From the NCBI GenBank assembly GCA_946699065.1, contig CAMPDV010000255.1, positions 372,001-436,000 on the forward strand: a stretch of DNA of 64,000 nt, read 5' to 3'. The DNA comes from Loxodes magnus. Lineage: Eukaryota; Ciliophora; Karyorelictea; Loxodida; Loxodidae. Position numbers and translations under genes: made by a program. The notes beneath the pieces were generated by a model. It saw nothing but the letters and a program-made list of their open reading frames with translations, was not told where the DNA came from and searched no databases. Below, piece after piece: positions 13,021 to 26,809 of the stretch (positions are counted from its first letter, which is position 1; every line of letters starts with the position of its first letter).

Positions 13021-13273
13021 AAGGAATCAGGTTAAATAAAATAATTTTTATTAAGAGTTAATATTTATATTTTTAGATTGTTATAAGATAGTTCATTTTT
13101 AAAAGAGTCTATTAATATATTTAGTTAAAAGTATTTCTCATTCTGCTACTTAAAACTTAAATGATAAGAGTATTTTCCTTTCTATTTTTACTTTAAGAAA
13201 TTTAATGTAACTAGAGACAGGCAAGCTATTTATTAACTTAAGTATAATGCTAAGTTAGTTTTATTTGATTCCT
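13021..13273 (-). repeat. 253-bp inverted repeat, right copy
   Basis: Reverse complement of 3531-3783 with only a few differences. Its high similarity compared with surrounding DNA suggests a recent duplication or gene conversion between the two copies. Confidence 0.8.
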
Positions 13274-16200
13274 AAATTAAAAACTAGATAGCTTTTAAAT
13301 TTTATATTGGTTTACTACATAAAAAGCTTAAAATAATCTTAACTATTTATATTTATTTAATGAAAACTAAATAGTTATAACTTAAGAACATTTCTAAAAT
13401 AGTTTATTTGGTAGAAAGATACTTATCTATATCCCTTTATAAAGCTATAAATTAATAATTAAATTACATTAAGTTATCTACTTAAACAAATATAAATTTA
13501 CTAATTAGCTATTTCTAAAATTTTAAAGGTATTATTACATTTAAATAAAGATAATTACTATTATTAACTAAGTTTATATTAATACATATTATAATAATTA
13601 ATATAAGCTAATATAATTATTTAATTGTTATGTGAATATATTATTTAATTGCGGGTATCTAATAAATGTTTAAGCCAGTTAAATAAACTATCTTATATAT
13701 CAAGAATTATTAATATACTCTCCATTTTATCTTTATTATCCTTAGTTATCTACTTTTGATTTGAGATAAATAATTTATATTAGCTAATTTTTTCCTTTTG
13801 AGTATGTAATAAAATAAATAATTTTTTTAAAGAAATTTATTTTTGTTTGAGAAAGATTTAAATAGAATATTTTCCAAAAGAAGTATAGAGATGCTCTAAT
13901 AAATATAATTCTAACTTCTCTTAAGTAAATGCAATAAAAAGCTAAATTCATTAAATATCTAAAAACTAGCATCAAAGATAATTCATAAAATTAGAAATAA
14001 ATCTGAAATTCCATTACTAATACACTTTCATTTTACTTTCTAAATAGAAGGAATTCTAAATGATCGAAATACCACTACAAGAATTATTGATTCGCATTTA
14101 ATTTAATAAATAAGTTACTAATTAAGATTATTATTAAGTGTTTCCATAATTTAGCTTATTTATTTTACATTTAGTTAAATAATAATAATATTAAGGAAAG
14201 TTTAATTATAATTTATAAATGAACCATTCTAGCCTTACCTAATACTTCTGTTGTACATGTTATCATAAATAGTTTGGTTTTAGTACAAAAGCTTAGTATT
14301 AGATTTAATTTTAATCTAAGCATCTTAATAAATGTAGGTATTTTAAATAATTCCTTATATGATTTATTAAGCATTTTCCTTATATACTTATATTTATAGA
14401 TTGTAATTATATAGCTTTAATGAGCTAGAGGTCTAACAAAATATAGATAAATAGATTAAATAAATATTTATTTAGCATTTGAAGAAAATGGTTGATAATT
14501 AAATAAAGTAACTAGGTATAGGTTTCTTCTTAATATAAGTAAGAGTATAAAACTATTTATTGCTTGATAGTTATGCTATTTAAGATTTAATGCTTTTTAT
14601 TTAGTTAATTTATATTTGGCAATCAATTAAGGTTAGATATGATTTAGATGAATAGCCTATTAAATTATTAAATGTCATAACTATTATTAGTTTCCTACCT
14701 ATTTAAGTGACACTAAAATTACATTTTTTAATATTGTCTATCATTTTTTGCTCCTTCGTCACTTGTAATTTGTATTAGTTAACTGAATCTGAATGGAAAT
14801 GATGTTGAATAAATAAATAATAGTTGACTCTTATAGAATGAATATGATAGTATGGTAAAATAAATAGGTATAATTATTAAACAAATAAGCTGAACATATT
14901 AAAATGTAATAGCTATATAAATAATATTTATGGTTATGAATCTAGAAGATATAAAGTATCATTGTATTATTAATATGCTTAATATCTCTAGCCTTATACT
15001 TATTTCATTATCTTATTACTAAGTATACCTTAACTTACAAATAATAACGAGTAAATTAGTTTATTTATAAAGAGTCAAAGCATGGTTAATAGTTAGTTTC
15101 ATATATATCATTTTATTTCTTTGGTAGTAAAGAGAGTCAATAAAATCTCAGTGGATAGAACTAAATAATTCAGTTATAGATTTGTTTGATACATCTGAAA
15201 ATAATGAATTAGTTAAATCTAAACTAACTAGAATTTTACACTCCCTTAACTTTTATTTTAAGCAAGAATGTTTTATTCTTCAATTTATATAATTTCAGTC
15301 TTCAATAAATGATTCTTTCTTTTTATCTTCACTAATTCTTTTAATTATACTATACAAAATAGGATAATTAGACCTAATTAATTTTTTCGTCAAGCATAGA
15401 GATTCCATTAATATAAATCAAATATAAAATTTACCAAAGTCAGAGGATTATTTAATACTGGAAATTCTTTGAAAAATTTAAGCAAATTAATTTATATTCC
15501 TTTGAGAATACAGCAAACCAGAGAAAAATAAATTAAGGGCGTAAAATATTTAATTAAAAAGGAAAATAACTAGCAGCATTACTTAAAAATTATAATACAC
15601 TAAGCTGAAAAAGATAGAATCAAGAATATTAAGAAATCAAAATATTTAATTCTCTAGTTTATCCAAAATCTAAAACGAAAACTGAAAATTCCGGAAAAGG
15701 TACAAATTTCATATTCTGGCAAAAATATATTTAAAAGTAAAATAGAAACTTATCATCTAAAATCATATAGAAATTAAGAGAAATTATTTATTTTCAAATC
15801 TAACTTAAGAAAGTTTATAAATATCCCATATAATTAATTAATATAAACGAGCTGCTTGTATACAAATTTAAAGTATAGATAATTATTAATTCTACAAACT
15901 ATTTTCTTAATTCATCAAATACTTTAATAAAGAAATTATTTTTAGTAAGACTTATTAAACTAATTTCAAATTAAACCATTATTATCCCTTACTAAAATTA
16001 GTTGAATATTTATTCAAAAGAATTTTCATAGAATATTGTTAAATATCATGCTGAAAGTGTTAAGCTTCTTTAAAAATAAATAAACAATTATTTGAAATAA
16101 TAAAATCCTAGTATTTTGAATTATTACTAATTAAATGTTTGCATTATATAGAGCAAAGTGTATATCCATTATATTAGTTTCTTTATTTAGTTTATTCTTT

Positions 16201-16403
16201 ATTTGCCACTATAGCGTATGACTATTTTATTTTTATTTTAGTTACTTTTGACTATGTAAATATCTTATAATTGTATAGTAGAAACATAATTGAAAATAAT
16301 TTAAAGGATTATAACTATTATTAAAGTCGTAGGAGTTTATACAAGATTATATAGTTTTATTCATTTATTTAAAAAATTAGTTAAAGGCTACTAAATATTA
16401 ATT
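13274..16403. other. AT-rich intergenic DNA
   Basis: About 3 kb upstream of the receptor gene without a coding pattern, tRNA or repeat that I could recognise. Confidence 0.45.
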
Positions 16404-19400
16404 ATGAGGCAACTCATTAAAATGTCTAATGCTATTTGATTCTTTTTAAACCTTATTTATGTAAGTTAATCTTACATTGTTATCAATTTCTCTATTTGCT
16501 ACTCATCAGAAACGTAGAGTATAATAAGTTACATTCATTAAGAACTGTAGAAATATTCTTAGACTTAATGATATGAAAACTAAAGTATTATATAGCATGA
16601 GATACTCAAAATAAGTGGCTTTCATGACATACAAAAATTAGAAACAAAAAGCTTTTCAAGGAGTTCTTTCATAATAGATTTTTTAGGTTAAAGCTAATTC
16701 TCTTAGTTGCTATATGAATAAACAAAGCAAAAGAAGCTTCATTATATAAAGTGCTCAAGAAAAGAAGAATTTAGTAGTATTATTCTAAATGAAGTTCCTT
16801 ATATCTATCCATCATATGAAAGTGAAGGAAGATTCTTAAATTAATTTTTGAAATATTATGATTTCTAGAACGTAATGACAATTTACCAAAACTAAAAGGA
16901 ATATTACTAACCCATTAAATATCTAGATTAGTCTCGCATAAAATATAGCATCACTATTCAAGACAAAATTAGTGATAATTTAGCATCTTTGCTAATGTCA
17001 GCTGGCACAACTGTTTTCATTCTTTCGGTAAATAAAACTCTAGCCCTTTAGATACTTCAAGTTGCTTAAGAAATAAAATTATAACAGTAAAATTTTGAGT
17101 GAATCTTTGGCTTGCAAGGAAGTTTAATAATGAAATAAAACTAAAATAGTAGAAATAAAATCTTCGAAAATGGTCTTCTAGGAATTCAGTCCTTTAAAGA
17201 AGATTGGCAAGATGAGAATTATATATATTGGCATTACTTTAAACTTTATATAGAGAAATTAGCTAATTTCATATAGCAATAAAAGGAAAACAATATTGAT
17301 ATTAGTATTCAATAGTTAAACTAAAAGTACTAAGAATACCTAATTCTTAACTTAGAGATTATAAATAGGTAAGCTTCTCTTAATATAATAACTCATAATC
17401 TCTCTCAGGCTTATACTTTTCAATCCATTTCTTCGCCTATTTGGCCTGGGTCGTCGTAAAATCCTCCTCAGAACAAAATTACTATTACTTTCTCCTATGA
17501 AATGAGCTTTATGACTACTAAAGGTGAGCTTAATCCTGTGAACTGAGCTGTATAAGATACCATAAGATGCGGAGCAGAAGATGCAAATAGAAGAAAGGGA
17601 TTACTTGATAATTATGATCTCAAAGCTTTTGGAGTAGATTATGGATAAAGTTGGTTCGATAGAGAATATTAAATGGAGCATCTAATTCCATATATTGATA
17701 AATTAGGAGTAGCTCACTGTGTCAAATTTGCAGATTCTATGAAACCTACTTCCGATCTTTTGAACGAATACGGAGTACAAATTCCTTTTCTTTCAGTAAA
17801 TTAAGATTCTTCAGATGCAGATTTTAAGTGATAAGTATTCAATTATGCTAATTACAAAGAATTTGGAAATACAATCCTAAAGTTTATATAAAGAAATAAA
17901 TGGAAATAAATAGGAATCTATGTAGAAAATATTTCAGAATATAAAACTATTGCAAACTACATTATAGACAGTATTCACTCTTATGATATTCATATCATTA
18001 GCAATCTTAATTTAAGAATTATTCCTTGGTTTTTAAGTGGGACCACAGAAGAAAGAACTATTAAGTATTAGCCTATAATTTAAGATATTCTGGCTAAATA
18101 AATAAGAATTATAATTCTGTTTGCTTGGGTGGAAACTTAAGTAGAGTTTCGAATATAACTTTATGACGCAGGAGGAAGATAAGGAGATTTTATTTTTGTA
18201 GGACACAACTCAGGTAACTATATTGTTCAAAATGAGCATGCTTTGAAGTTTGGAGTAGAAAAATTAAAAAAATTATACGTAGGTAGTTGAATTTTCACTC
18301 ATCCTATAGCATGATAATCAGAAATTGGACAAGATATGCATGAATACTACAAATAATGTGCAACGAGCTATATTCCAGACTGGCAATGTTATTTCTGAGA
18401 TGAAGCTTATATAATAGCACATGCTTTAAAGGAGTTAATAAATAGCGGTTAGAATTTCAACGATCCTCATATTATGCTTAACTAAATAAAGAAATCCGAT
18501 TTTATAGGATGTAGTGGTAGAGTTTAATTCAATAGCTAAAACTTTAGAGCATATGCTTTATTTCTATTTAGAACTTTAAAAGAAGTTGATAATGCTTAAT
18601 ATGATTTCGTTTATAATGGAAAATTCTGTCCAGGCTGTGCTATTGTCTGAGATTTCAAAACTCCAATTTTGTATCATGGTAGTATTTAAGTACCTTTAGA
18701 TAATTTTAGTAAATATGAAGACTGCTCTTTCACAAATAGACATGTTTAAGATTATACAAGAAGTATTAAGATAAAAATAATAGTATTTCTAATATTAAGC
18801 ATTATAAGCATAGCTACTTTTATTTTAGGAATAAGAATATGAAAATAAAAAAGAGTAAAGAAATTAGTAAAGCAAAAGCCTCAAACATTTTAAGATGATT
18901 TATACTATGCTATTATTATTATCAAATTTATCTAGTAAATCGCAATAGGACCTGATTTACAAATCCTAAGCTAATTAGGTGATAAATTTATTCACATCTT
19001 TGTTTTTGAAGTAAAAGGAAGAAACATTTTTTGGATTTTATTTTATTTGAGTTTCGGTATAGAAGCAATTTTTATAATAGCTCTTATTTTCTTTCTTTAA
19101 AGAATTGAATTAAGATGCAAGAAATATTTAAAAATAAAGCAAATTGGCTCATTTCTTTTTTCTTTACTACCTTATGTTGGAGACTTACTATTACTTCCTT
19201 CCTTTTTTGTTTTAACCAAAATTTACTAATGTGAGCAAGGTTTGGATAGAAATTTAGATTAAAAAATAGATTTTAAAGAAACCTTTCTAATAAGTGACTG
19301 CCATTCAAGCTGTGGGACTTCTAAGCATATAGCTTAAGTTAGCATATCTTTATGCTTACTATTAATAACGATACCAATTTCGATCTTATCAAAACCTCAC

Positions 19401-20258
19401 TTTTAAGATATGAAATATCCTTATTTACACATAAAAATGAAGCCTAAAGCAATAATGGTAGAATACTTAATGTAGCTTTTATTAATTTTCATTTAAAGAA
19501 TAATAAAGGAAGACAATGAGTTTGAGTATGGAATAGTCAGCATTATTATTTTACTAATCTATATAATATTTTTCTACCTCCAATGGCCTTACAATTATGA
19601 CAGAATTAACTGCTTTTAGTTCTATTTGCTAATTGTTAATCTTAACTTGTATATTTTCACTACAGCTGCCATTGCAGAAAAAACCCATAGTGCTATTATG
19701 CTTATTACTCTCCTGCTATTATAAATAGCTACTTTTACTATTTTCTATTTCCATCAGAAGAAATATACTAAATTTCTGTTAAGAACTAAAATAGACACTA
19801 TTTCGTTATTTAGATTTGCATTCTAGTTTGGGTCTAAAATTTAGATGATACACTAGCATTTGAACCAACAAAGACAAAGAATTCAGTAACTTTGAAATGA
19901 AGAATAAAAAGGATAAATATCTCTAGTCAACTTAAGTCTAGAAAAGAAAAGTGTTTCTGAATAGCAAGAATAACTTTAACAAAGTGCATCGAAAGTTTTG
20001 ATCAAAGCGAAAGAAATGTAAAATAAACTGAGCAAAACAAAGGAGATGCAAATATTTGAGCCTTAAAAATATAAGGTTAAAAGCGATGCTAAGCAATTTT
20101 GTAAGTAGATTTTACTAAATAAAAATGAATGTTCTGAAGTTAGTATTTCATACAATTAAGTTTCAAGTGAAAAAAGTCAAAACATAACTAAGTTATCGTA
20201 AGGTTTTATATAGAATCAAATCTTCAGCCTTAAATTATAAAAGTTAAAGCAAAGATGA
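16404..20258 (+). CDS. Large receptor with two periplasmic-binding-type domains and about 8 TM segments
   Basis: One uninterrupted frame of 1284 codons with a TGA stop. A second in-frame ATG at 16422 could also be the start; both leave a signal peptide (IWFFLNLIYVSQS). Residues about 25-335 form a first ligand-binding-like domain (FIIDFLGQSQFSQLLYEQ, SAGTTVFILSVNK, FGLQGSLIM). A WPG linker follows near 347, as in receptor families of the ANF/class-C type. A second domain spans about 358-780 (LLNEYGVQIPFLSVNQ, KWKQIGIYVEN, FWDEAYIIAHALKEL). Membrane segments run from about 788 to 1118. The Gln- and Lys-rich cytoplasmic tail contains no kinase or cyclase domain. The binding-domain folds are inferred from pattern, not alignment. 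The ligand is unknown; chemosensing at the cell surface is the natural guess. No intron is needed. Confidence 0.8.
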
Positions 20259-20316
20259 TATAGAAGTTGAGGGACTAGAGAACTAACAAAGCATTTGATT
20301 AATAAATTTACTTTAA

Positions 20317-21062
20317 ATGGAGAATGAAATTATAAAGCTTATTTGCTTCTTCCTAATTATTTCTATAATTTTATCTTCCTTTTTAATAATTGATTACTAT
20401 ATATAATAAAGCGGAAAGTTTCTCTCAAAAAGCCCAGTTAAAAAAGATTCATATCAGTCAGAATATAATAGCAAAATATACTTAAAGAATATAAATTATG
20501 CAAGAGAAAAGTCTTAAACTTTTAAGATACATCAAAAAAAGAAGGAAAAATTGCATGCTTGATTTCTATAAATTAAGAATTAAAAAATTAAAATTTGTAT
20601 TCAGCAAATATGAGAATCGAACAGTTAGAAGCAAAGTTTAATTATTTTGCAGAGTTAACGGATAGTATATTTCTTTAAAATATAACAATAAATTATCCTA
20701 ATATCAACCAGAAAAAATTTCTTTATATAAGAGAAAAAAGTAATACTGATATTAAAGTAGAATTGGTCGTACTGTAGGATATTAAAGATATTTGAAATGA
20801 AAATGATAGCAAGAATATTCAATGTTATGCCAATCGTTTAGTAATCGATATTGTACTCCAAATGGATATTTTATACAAAGAAAATATATAGAGGGAATTA
20901 AATTTGAGAGATATATAATTTGAGCAATAAAGAAGGAGTGAATAATACTAGGCAGTAAACTTAACCGAAGCGATATCCCAATAATAAAAAGGATAAGTTA
21001 ACATGAATAAATTTGTCTTTAAGGAAAGCAATCTAGACTAAGTCTGGAAATTCAAGATCTGA
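20317..21062 (+). CDS. Unnamed membrane protein gene behind the receptor
   Basis: Starts 58 bp after the receptor stop, in another frame. The first part, from ATG 20317, encodes an N-terminal membrane anchor (ICFFLIISIILSSFLIIDYY) and a polar stretch (SPVKKDSYQSEYNSKIYL). The second part lies in the frame of the receptor and is clearly coding: INQELKNQNLYSAN, LYIREKSNTDIKVELVV, NIQCYANRLVIDIVLQMD. It ends at TGA 21060-21062. The frames meet near an A7 run (20534-20540), where one extra A would join them. A 20-nt GT...AG segment at about 20418-20437 would also bring the frame into register. Coiled coil is likely in the second part. Function unknown; its position suggests a link to the receptor. 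Confidence 0.5.
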
Positions 21063-23530
21063 CAAAATATTTAACTTTATTATAGTTATGAACCTATTAG
21101 AGGTGAAATAACTATAATTCACTATTATTATTTTTAAAATATAGTAAAAGCTAGCATCAAGGTTATGGGTATAATTGGTATCTTATGTGAAGAGTAAATA
21201 ATTTATTAAATAGTACTTACAAGATAATTAATAGTAACATTTGCCTCTTAAATTTAGCAAGCTTTAATAAATAGTTTTATAGCAATAACTAGTCATCTAC
21301 GATTATTTTGCTTCAAAATAACTAGCTATTTTTTGAGTATAAGAGCATATATCGATAATTATTTATATTTATCCTATTCATGAAGTATAAAAGCTTTTAT
21401 TATTAATAGTTTAAAAAGTATTTTAGAGCAATAGATTGTTATACTCTACTAAGCAAATTAATTAAAAATAAGCTTAGTTTAATTATTTTTAAATATAATA
21501 TTAGTAAAATAGTTCGAAATTATCATGCTTTAAATAATAGATAGTTGAAATATGAAATTCAGATATAAGCTAATAATAAAGAACTTTTAGTAAATTAAAT
21601 AAAATGAACATTTAAGGTATATTTAGATATTAATAATTAAAATAGAATGCTTATTTAAAACTTGCTTTTATATAAGAAGAAATAAATTCTTACTAGTTAC
21701 TCTTATGATTATATAAAACTCTTTTATATTTACTTATGACTCATTTCTTTATCCTGTAATATTGAGTTATTCCAAAAATAATTAAATAACACATCACTTT
21801 TTTAATTTTCTCAATACTTAGAAAATTTTAGCTTTAGGTAAATAATGAAGGATTAATTAAAAATATTTTGGACTAGCAGAATGAAATTTATTATTTATAA
21901 AAACCAAGTGGTTCCTGCTCTTATGTTGTCATATTTATTTTTTTATAGATAAACATTCTTAGTTATTAAAAACTTATGGCTTGAAATTAAGTATTAATGT
22001 GTTCTATCATTTTAAAATCAGAGATATAGCATTTTAATAAATTAAATTAGCTAATATAAATTCTCTATTAAAATCTTCATTATCGAGCTAAAAGTATAAT
22101 AGAGGATTGTTACTATATTTTCTATTATCTTCTAACTTTTGTATTATGTTTTTTATAAATTAGCCTACTATTAAAGATATTGTCTTGATATTTAATTTTT
22201 TAATTTATCTAATTTTATTTTAAACCTTTGCTGTAGTTAATAAAATAGCTTAAAGCATTTATTTCTTCAATCTAACTAAGGTTTCAGTAAGGAATATCTT
22301 CCTAATTTTACTTTGTATCTTTTAGATAATTATTTGAACTTAAGAAAATAAAAATTCTATTATTTTAAGTGTTTATAATAAAATTTATATTTCTTAGGAG
22401 ACTTTTTGTGCTCTACTCGAATAAAATTTATGAACTTAACTACTCTTTCAATTTTTTAATTTCACACTAGCGATTCTTTTTAACTGCTGTCATGAGGCTT
22501 ATTTCCTTAATTAAATAATAAAGAGTCTAATTTTAGAAAGATTCTAATTGTTTGTTTTTAAGATTTTTAAGTTGCTTTTAGTAAAATAGTTTACGTCCAG
22601 AAATCTCTTAAGGTTCTGTTTTCTATTTAAGTATGATTTTAGTTATATTAGAGTTTTATCTTGATATTCTAGTAAATAATGGTATAATAATTTGGATCTT
22701 AAGGTATGAAATGACTTAAGCTTAATATATAAAATACTAGATACTAATTATATATCTCAATTATAATTGATTTAAGCCTTATTATAAGTAGCAGAGTTTC
22801 CAAATTGGTTGTTATTTTAATTTATAAAGTGTTGTATAAATATTAAGGTATTTATAATATAATTATAATAAAGAAACAGTTTACAAATATTTCAGTAGAC
22901 AAGAAAGGTATTTTAGAAATTTTAAATTGAGAAAAGAAATTTTAGATTAAATTAAATATTCTTAGTATTTAGTTTTAGCAAATATATTACAATTAAGCTA
23001 ATTACAACTAATATTAAAGACCTATAAACCTATTAAGCTAAATACTTCCAAATTCTTTAAAATAATACAAGTTTCTATCCATTTTCTAAATATCAACTTA
23101 GAATATCATATATATAAATAAAAGTAAGAGCTATAAAGTAAGCAACTTTTATATCTGAAACATAATAAATATACAATCTTTTACATTAAGATATAGAGTT
23201 AAGAACATAATTGAAGAATTACAAATTTGGAGTTATTTTCATATTATAGAAAAAAAGATTAACTTAAAAAATAAAAATGATTAAAGATTTGAATATTAAT
23301 TAAAATATTTCTAATTTTTAATGCAATTATCTCTATTATAATTAATCCTTGCTACAGTTCTATTTTTAAGATATCTAATTAAATTAATAAACTATAATAT
23401 TAAATCTAATAACTATAAATATATTATACTTAACAGTTATTATCATTAAATCCATTGAAGAGATTCTACCATTTAGTCTCTATAATATAATTCCTTTCAA
23501 TTTTATTATTCTGAAGGAAAAATCAATAAC
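21063..23530. other. AT-rich intergenic DNA
   Basis: No coding pattern seen on either strand up to the tRNA-Cys gene. Confidence 0.45.
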
Positions 23531-23604
23531 AGGATAAGTACCTCAGTAGTAGAGCATTGGACTGCAGATCCGGAGGTCGTGGGTTCGACTCCCATCTTGT
23601 CCTT
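23531..23604 (+). tRNA. tRNA-Cys(GCA)
   Basis: Complete cloverleaf: acceptor AGGATAA/TTGTCCT, D-arm CTCAGTAGTAGAG, anticodon loop CTGCAGA with anticodon GCA, T-arm GTGGGTTCGACTCCCAT. It has A- and B-box promoters within the gene and no intron. CCA is not encoded. Confidence 0.95.
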
Positions 23605-23608
23605 TTTT
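23604..23608 (+). terminator. Pol III terminator of tRNA-Cys
   Basis: A T run directly after the acceptor stem. Confidence 0.8.
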
Positions 23609-24216
23609 ATAAATATTAAAAAATCTAAATAAATAACTTTTTATTTATACTGGTTAATTCTTATTTATAACTAATATAATAAAAACTAGACATCATTAGC
23701 TAAATACTTAGATACCAACTATATTATTAATTAAATAAATACATAAACAAGTTAATTTCTTAATTTAAGTGCTAAGTTAAAAACCTAATTACTTAATTAT
23801 AATTATAAAGTGCTTACATCTTAATTAATTTAACTAATTTTTGAATAAATTTAAATTACTGTTTTTATGATATTTAGTTATTATTCATTTCTATAAGTAT
23901 TATCTCTTACATTAATATTTAGTTTTAAATTTCGTTTTTCTAATTTATTATTTTGAGCTTGCTCATAAAAAAACATTTCGAAGATTAAATAAATTAAAAT
24001 TATAGCAAAAAAGAAAGTGAAGCTTTCTAAGATGTAATAAGATATAGTTAACTAAGCTATTTAATTATGATAAAAGATTTAACTTTAGAAATAAATAGAT
24101 CTATATTAGCATAAATTATAAAATAGAAATACTTATAAGTTGATAAGTTAAAAATAAACCTAGCTAATTATATCTTCATTTTAGTATAAATTATATTTAT
24201 TATATATAAATTAACA

Positions 24217-24289
24217 GCCTCTATGGCTCAGTTGGCAGAGCATTCGCTTAGTAAGCGAAAGGTCCGTGGTTCGAGCCCGCGTGGAGGCT
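24217..24289 (+). tRNA. tRNA-Thr(AGT)
   Basis: Acceptor GCCTCTA/TGGAGGC with one wobble pair, D-arm GGCTCAGTTGGCAGAGC, anticodon stem TTCGC/GCGAA with loop TTAGTAA (AGT), T-arm CCGTGGTTCGAGCCCGCG. The first anticodon base would be deaminated to inosine. No intron; a T5 run follows as terminator. Confidence 0.95.
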
Positions 24290-26809
24290 TTTTATTTAAT
24301 AATAAATAAGATATATTATTAAATATTTAATTAATAGTATTTTAATTAAGAAAATATAATAAAAATATTATATACAAATAAGAAATTATTTAATAAATAA
24401 ACTAATATTCTATTATATTTAGAAAAATATATAACTTAAATAGATATTAAAGAAATAGAATACTAATATAATTGTTTATTTATTTTATAATATTTTTAAA
24501 CTAATTATTAGATATTTTCATATTTTAATACAATTTTAATTAATACTCTTTTAAATAAATATCAACAAATTCTTAGTCTTTCTTTTGAAATGTTTTAATA
24601 ATTTCAATCTATTTAAAATATTATTGTTCTTAATTTATTTTAATGCTTAAAATAATTAATAAAATAACAATAAAAAGTAAGCTTTAATTCATAGATTCTT
24701 ATTAATTACTTATTTCTACTCTTATCTAAAATTACTATTTACTCTTAGTTATTAGCATTAATTAAGACTTAAAGTAGCTTTTTTACCTAAATAAAAAATG
24801 AGATATATTAAAATATCTTAATATTTAATATTTTAAATATACTTTTATATCTATAAAGATTATTATCTATCATAATAGTCATATATCATATAGTTATTCA
24901 TATTCTAAACTATAAGAAATTACTTATTTGCATCTTATATTTTTATTTCGTTAGAATAGATTTTTATATAATGGATGGTTTATTTATGATTTAGAAACTT
25001 AAACTAAAAATAAAGAAGAAATAATTAAAAGAAATTTAAATTATTAACCTAAGTCTTAAACTTCAATCACATAGTGAAATATAAATCTAAATATTTTGGC
25101 TGTATAAAAGACTTTATTTTAAATAAATTGATTTAATATTTAAAAAAGTAAAATAAAAAGAATTTCTCTAGTAAGTTTATTAATAAGCAATAAGTATGAA
25201 AAAGCAAATGCTAAAAATTATTTTATTTTAAATATCAGTATTAAATAAATTTATTTAATGAAGAAATTTATAATAAAATTGTATTTGTTAACATTTAATA
25301 AAAAATTTGTAGCTTTAAGTTTTCTTCTCATTTATAAAAATTATTGATTTGTTTTATTTTTAAATTTGCTAATTTTGCTGTTATTAGCTTTTATAAAACT
25401 TTAGAAAATATATTTAAGTTTAGAAATTAATTTTTAAAAATGTAGCTTCTATTTATCTCAAAATTTTATTAAATTTTCATGATTTAGGTATAAATTTATC
25501 TTAAGTATTATTAATCTAGATAAATATATTTCAAAATTTGATCAAATTTTTTAATATAGCACTTCAAAATTCTTTCTCCTTCTATTTTTATATTTTTTTT
25601 AAATAATGTGAACTATTATTATTCAGTATATGGCTTGGATTTATTTGAGATAATTATTTATTCTCAATTTTAATATTAAAACTTAATGTATTACTAAATC
25701 TTAATTATCTGATCCTTTTTTATTTTTAACTTATTTTTTATGATTTTAGAATTATATTTAAGTGTATTGCTACATTTTCTTAGATACTATATTATTTTCC
25801 TTTTGGTTGGCTTTCCAGACTTTCTTAATTATTAAATATATTAATGAATCTACTTAGATTTAAAAGACTAAAGATCTAATGCATTTAATTTAGAATATTT
25901 TTATTAAATTATCAATTTTAAACTTAAAATAATCTAAATATTTATAACTTAAAACTTATTTATTGTCACCCTTTTTCTTCATAAAATTGTTATTCAACGT
26001 TTAAATTTAAAGTATCTTCAAATAAATTATTAAAATAAAAGATTTAGATAGAATAAGGCATAAAATATAAAATTCCTAAATAGAATTGTAAATTAATAGA
26101 TAAACTGAGTGAGAGAAATATAAGAAAGAGATTTAATTGCATAATGCTCCACAATATTTAATTATAACAATTTATAAAATTAAATTAAGAGTATAAGTCA
26201 TTTTTTAATATTCAAAGCTTATGATAAAAGTAAAACTTTCAATTAGTATTTGATAAAATTAAAAAGATAAAATCAAAATTAACAAAATCAACAAAATATT
26301 AAATTTATTCTTTCAAAAATTAAAAAAATTAGATAAATACTAAAATTTGTTAAAGCAGCTATAAAAATTTAGTAAGAAATAAAAGCTTAAAACATTTAAA
26401 TAAAAGCAGATATTCAAATAAAATTAGGGATTTATAAATTAGTTTAGAGTTTAAAGAAGTAATAATTTAGATTTGATGGTATTTCTAAAATGAATATACT
26501 TTAATAATAATTAGAAATGAGATTTCGGAGTTGGTGTAGGTAAGAATAATGCTTTAGAGTAATTCTTAAATTAAGATATTAACTAATATATTTATTATTT
26601 GATTGCTAAATTCAGAATTTATATTTCTTAACTTCTATTGACTACAGTTAAAAACTTAGTAAGTTTTGTAAAGAATTTCCTTATTAATTATATCTTATTG
26701 ACATATAATATAATTTATAAATAATTAAGATTATTATATCTTTTTACCTTGCCTAAATATTAAGAAGCTTAAACATTTGCTTTAATATTTATAAAAACTA
26801 GCCTAAGTT
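24290..26809. other. AT-rich intergenic DNA
   Basis: No gene seen between tRNA-Thr and the outer end of the large inverted repeat. Confidence 0.45.

Noticed and set aside
17370-17410. GTAAGC...CTCTCAG as an intron in the receptor gene
   Set aside because: Reading straight through keeps the frame and gives coherent protein on both sides; removal would shift the frame.
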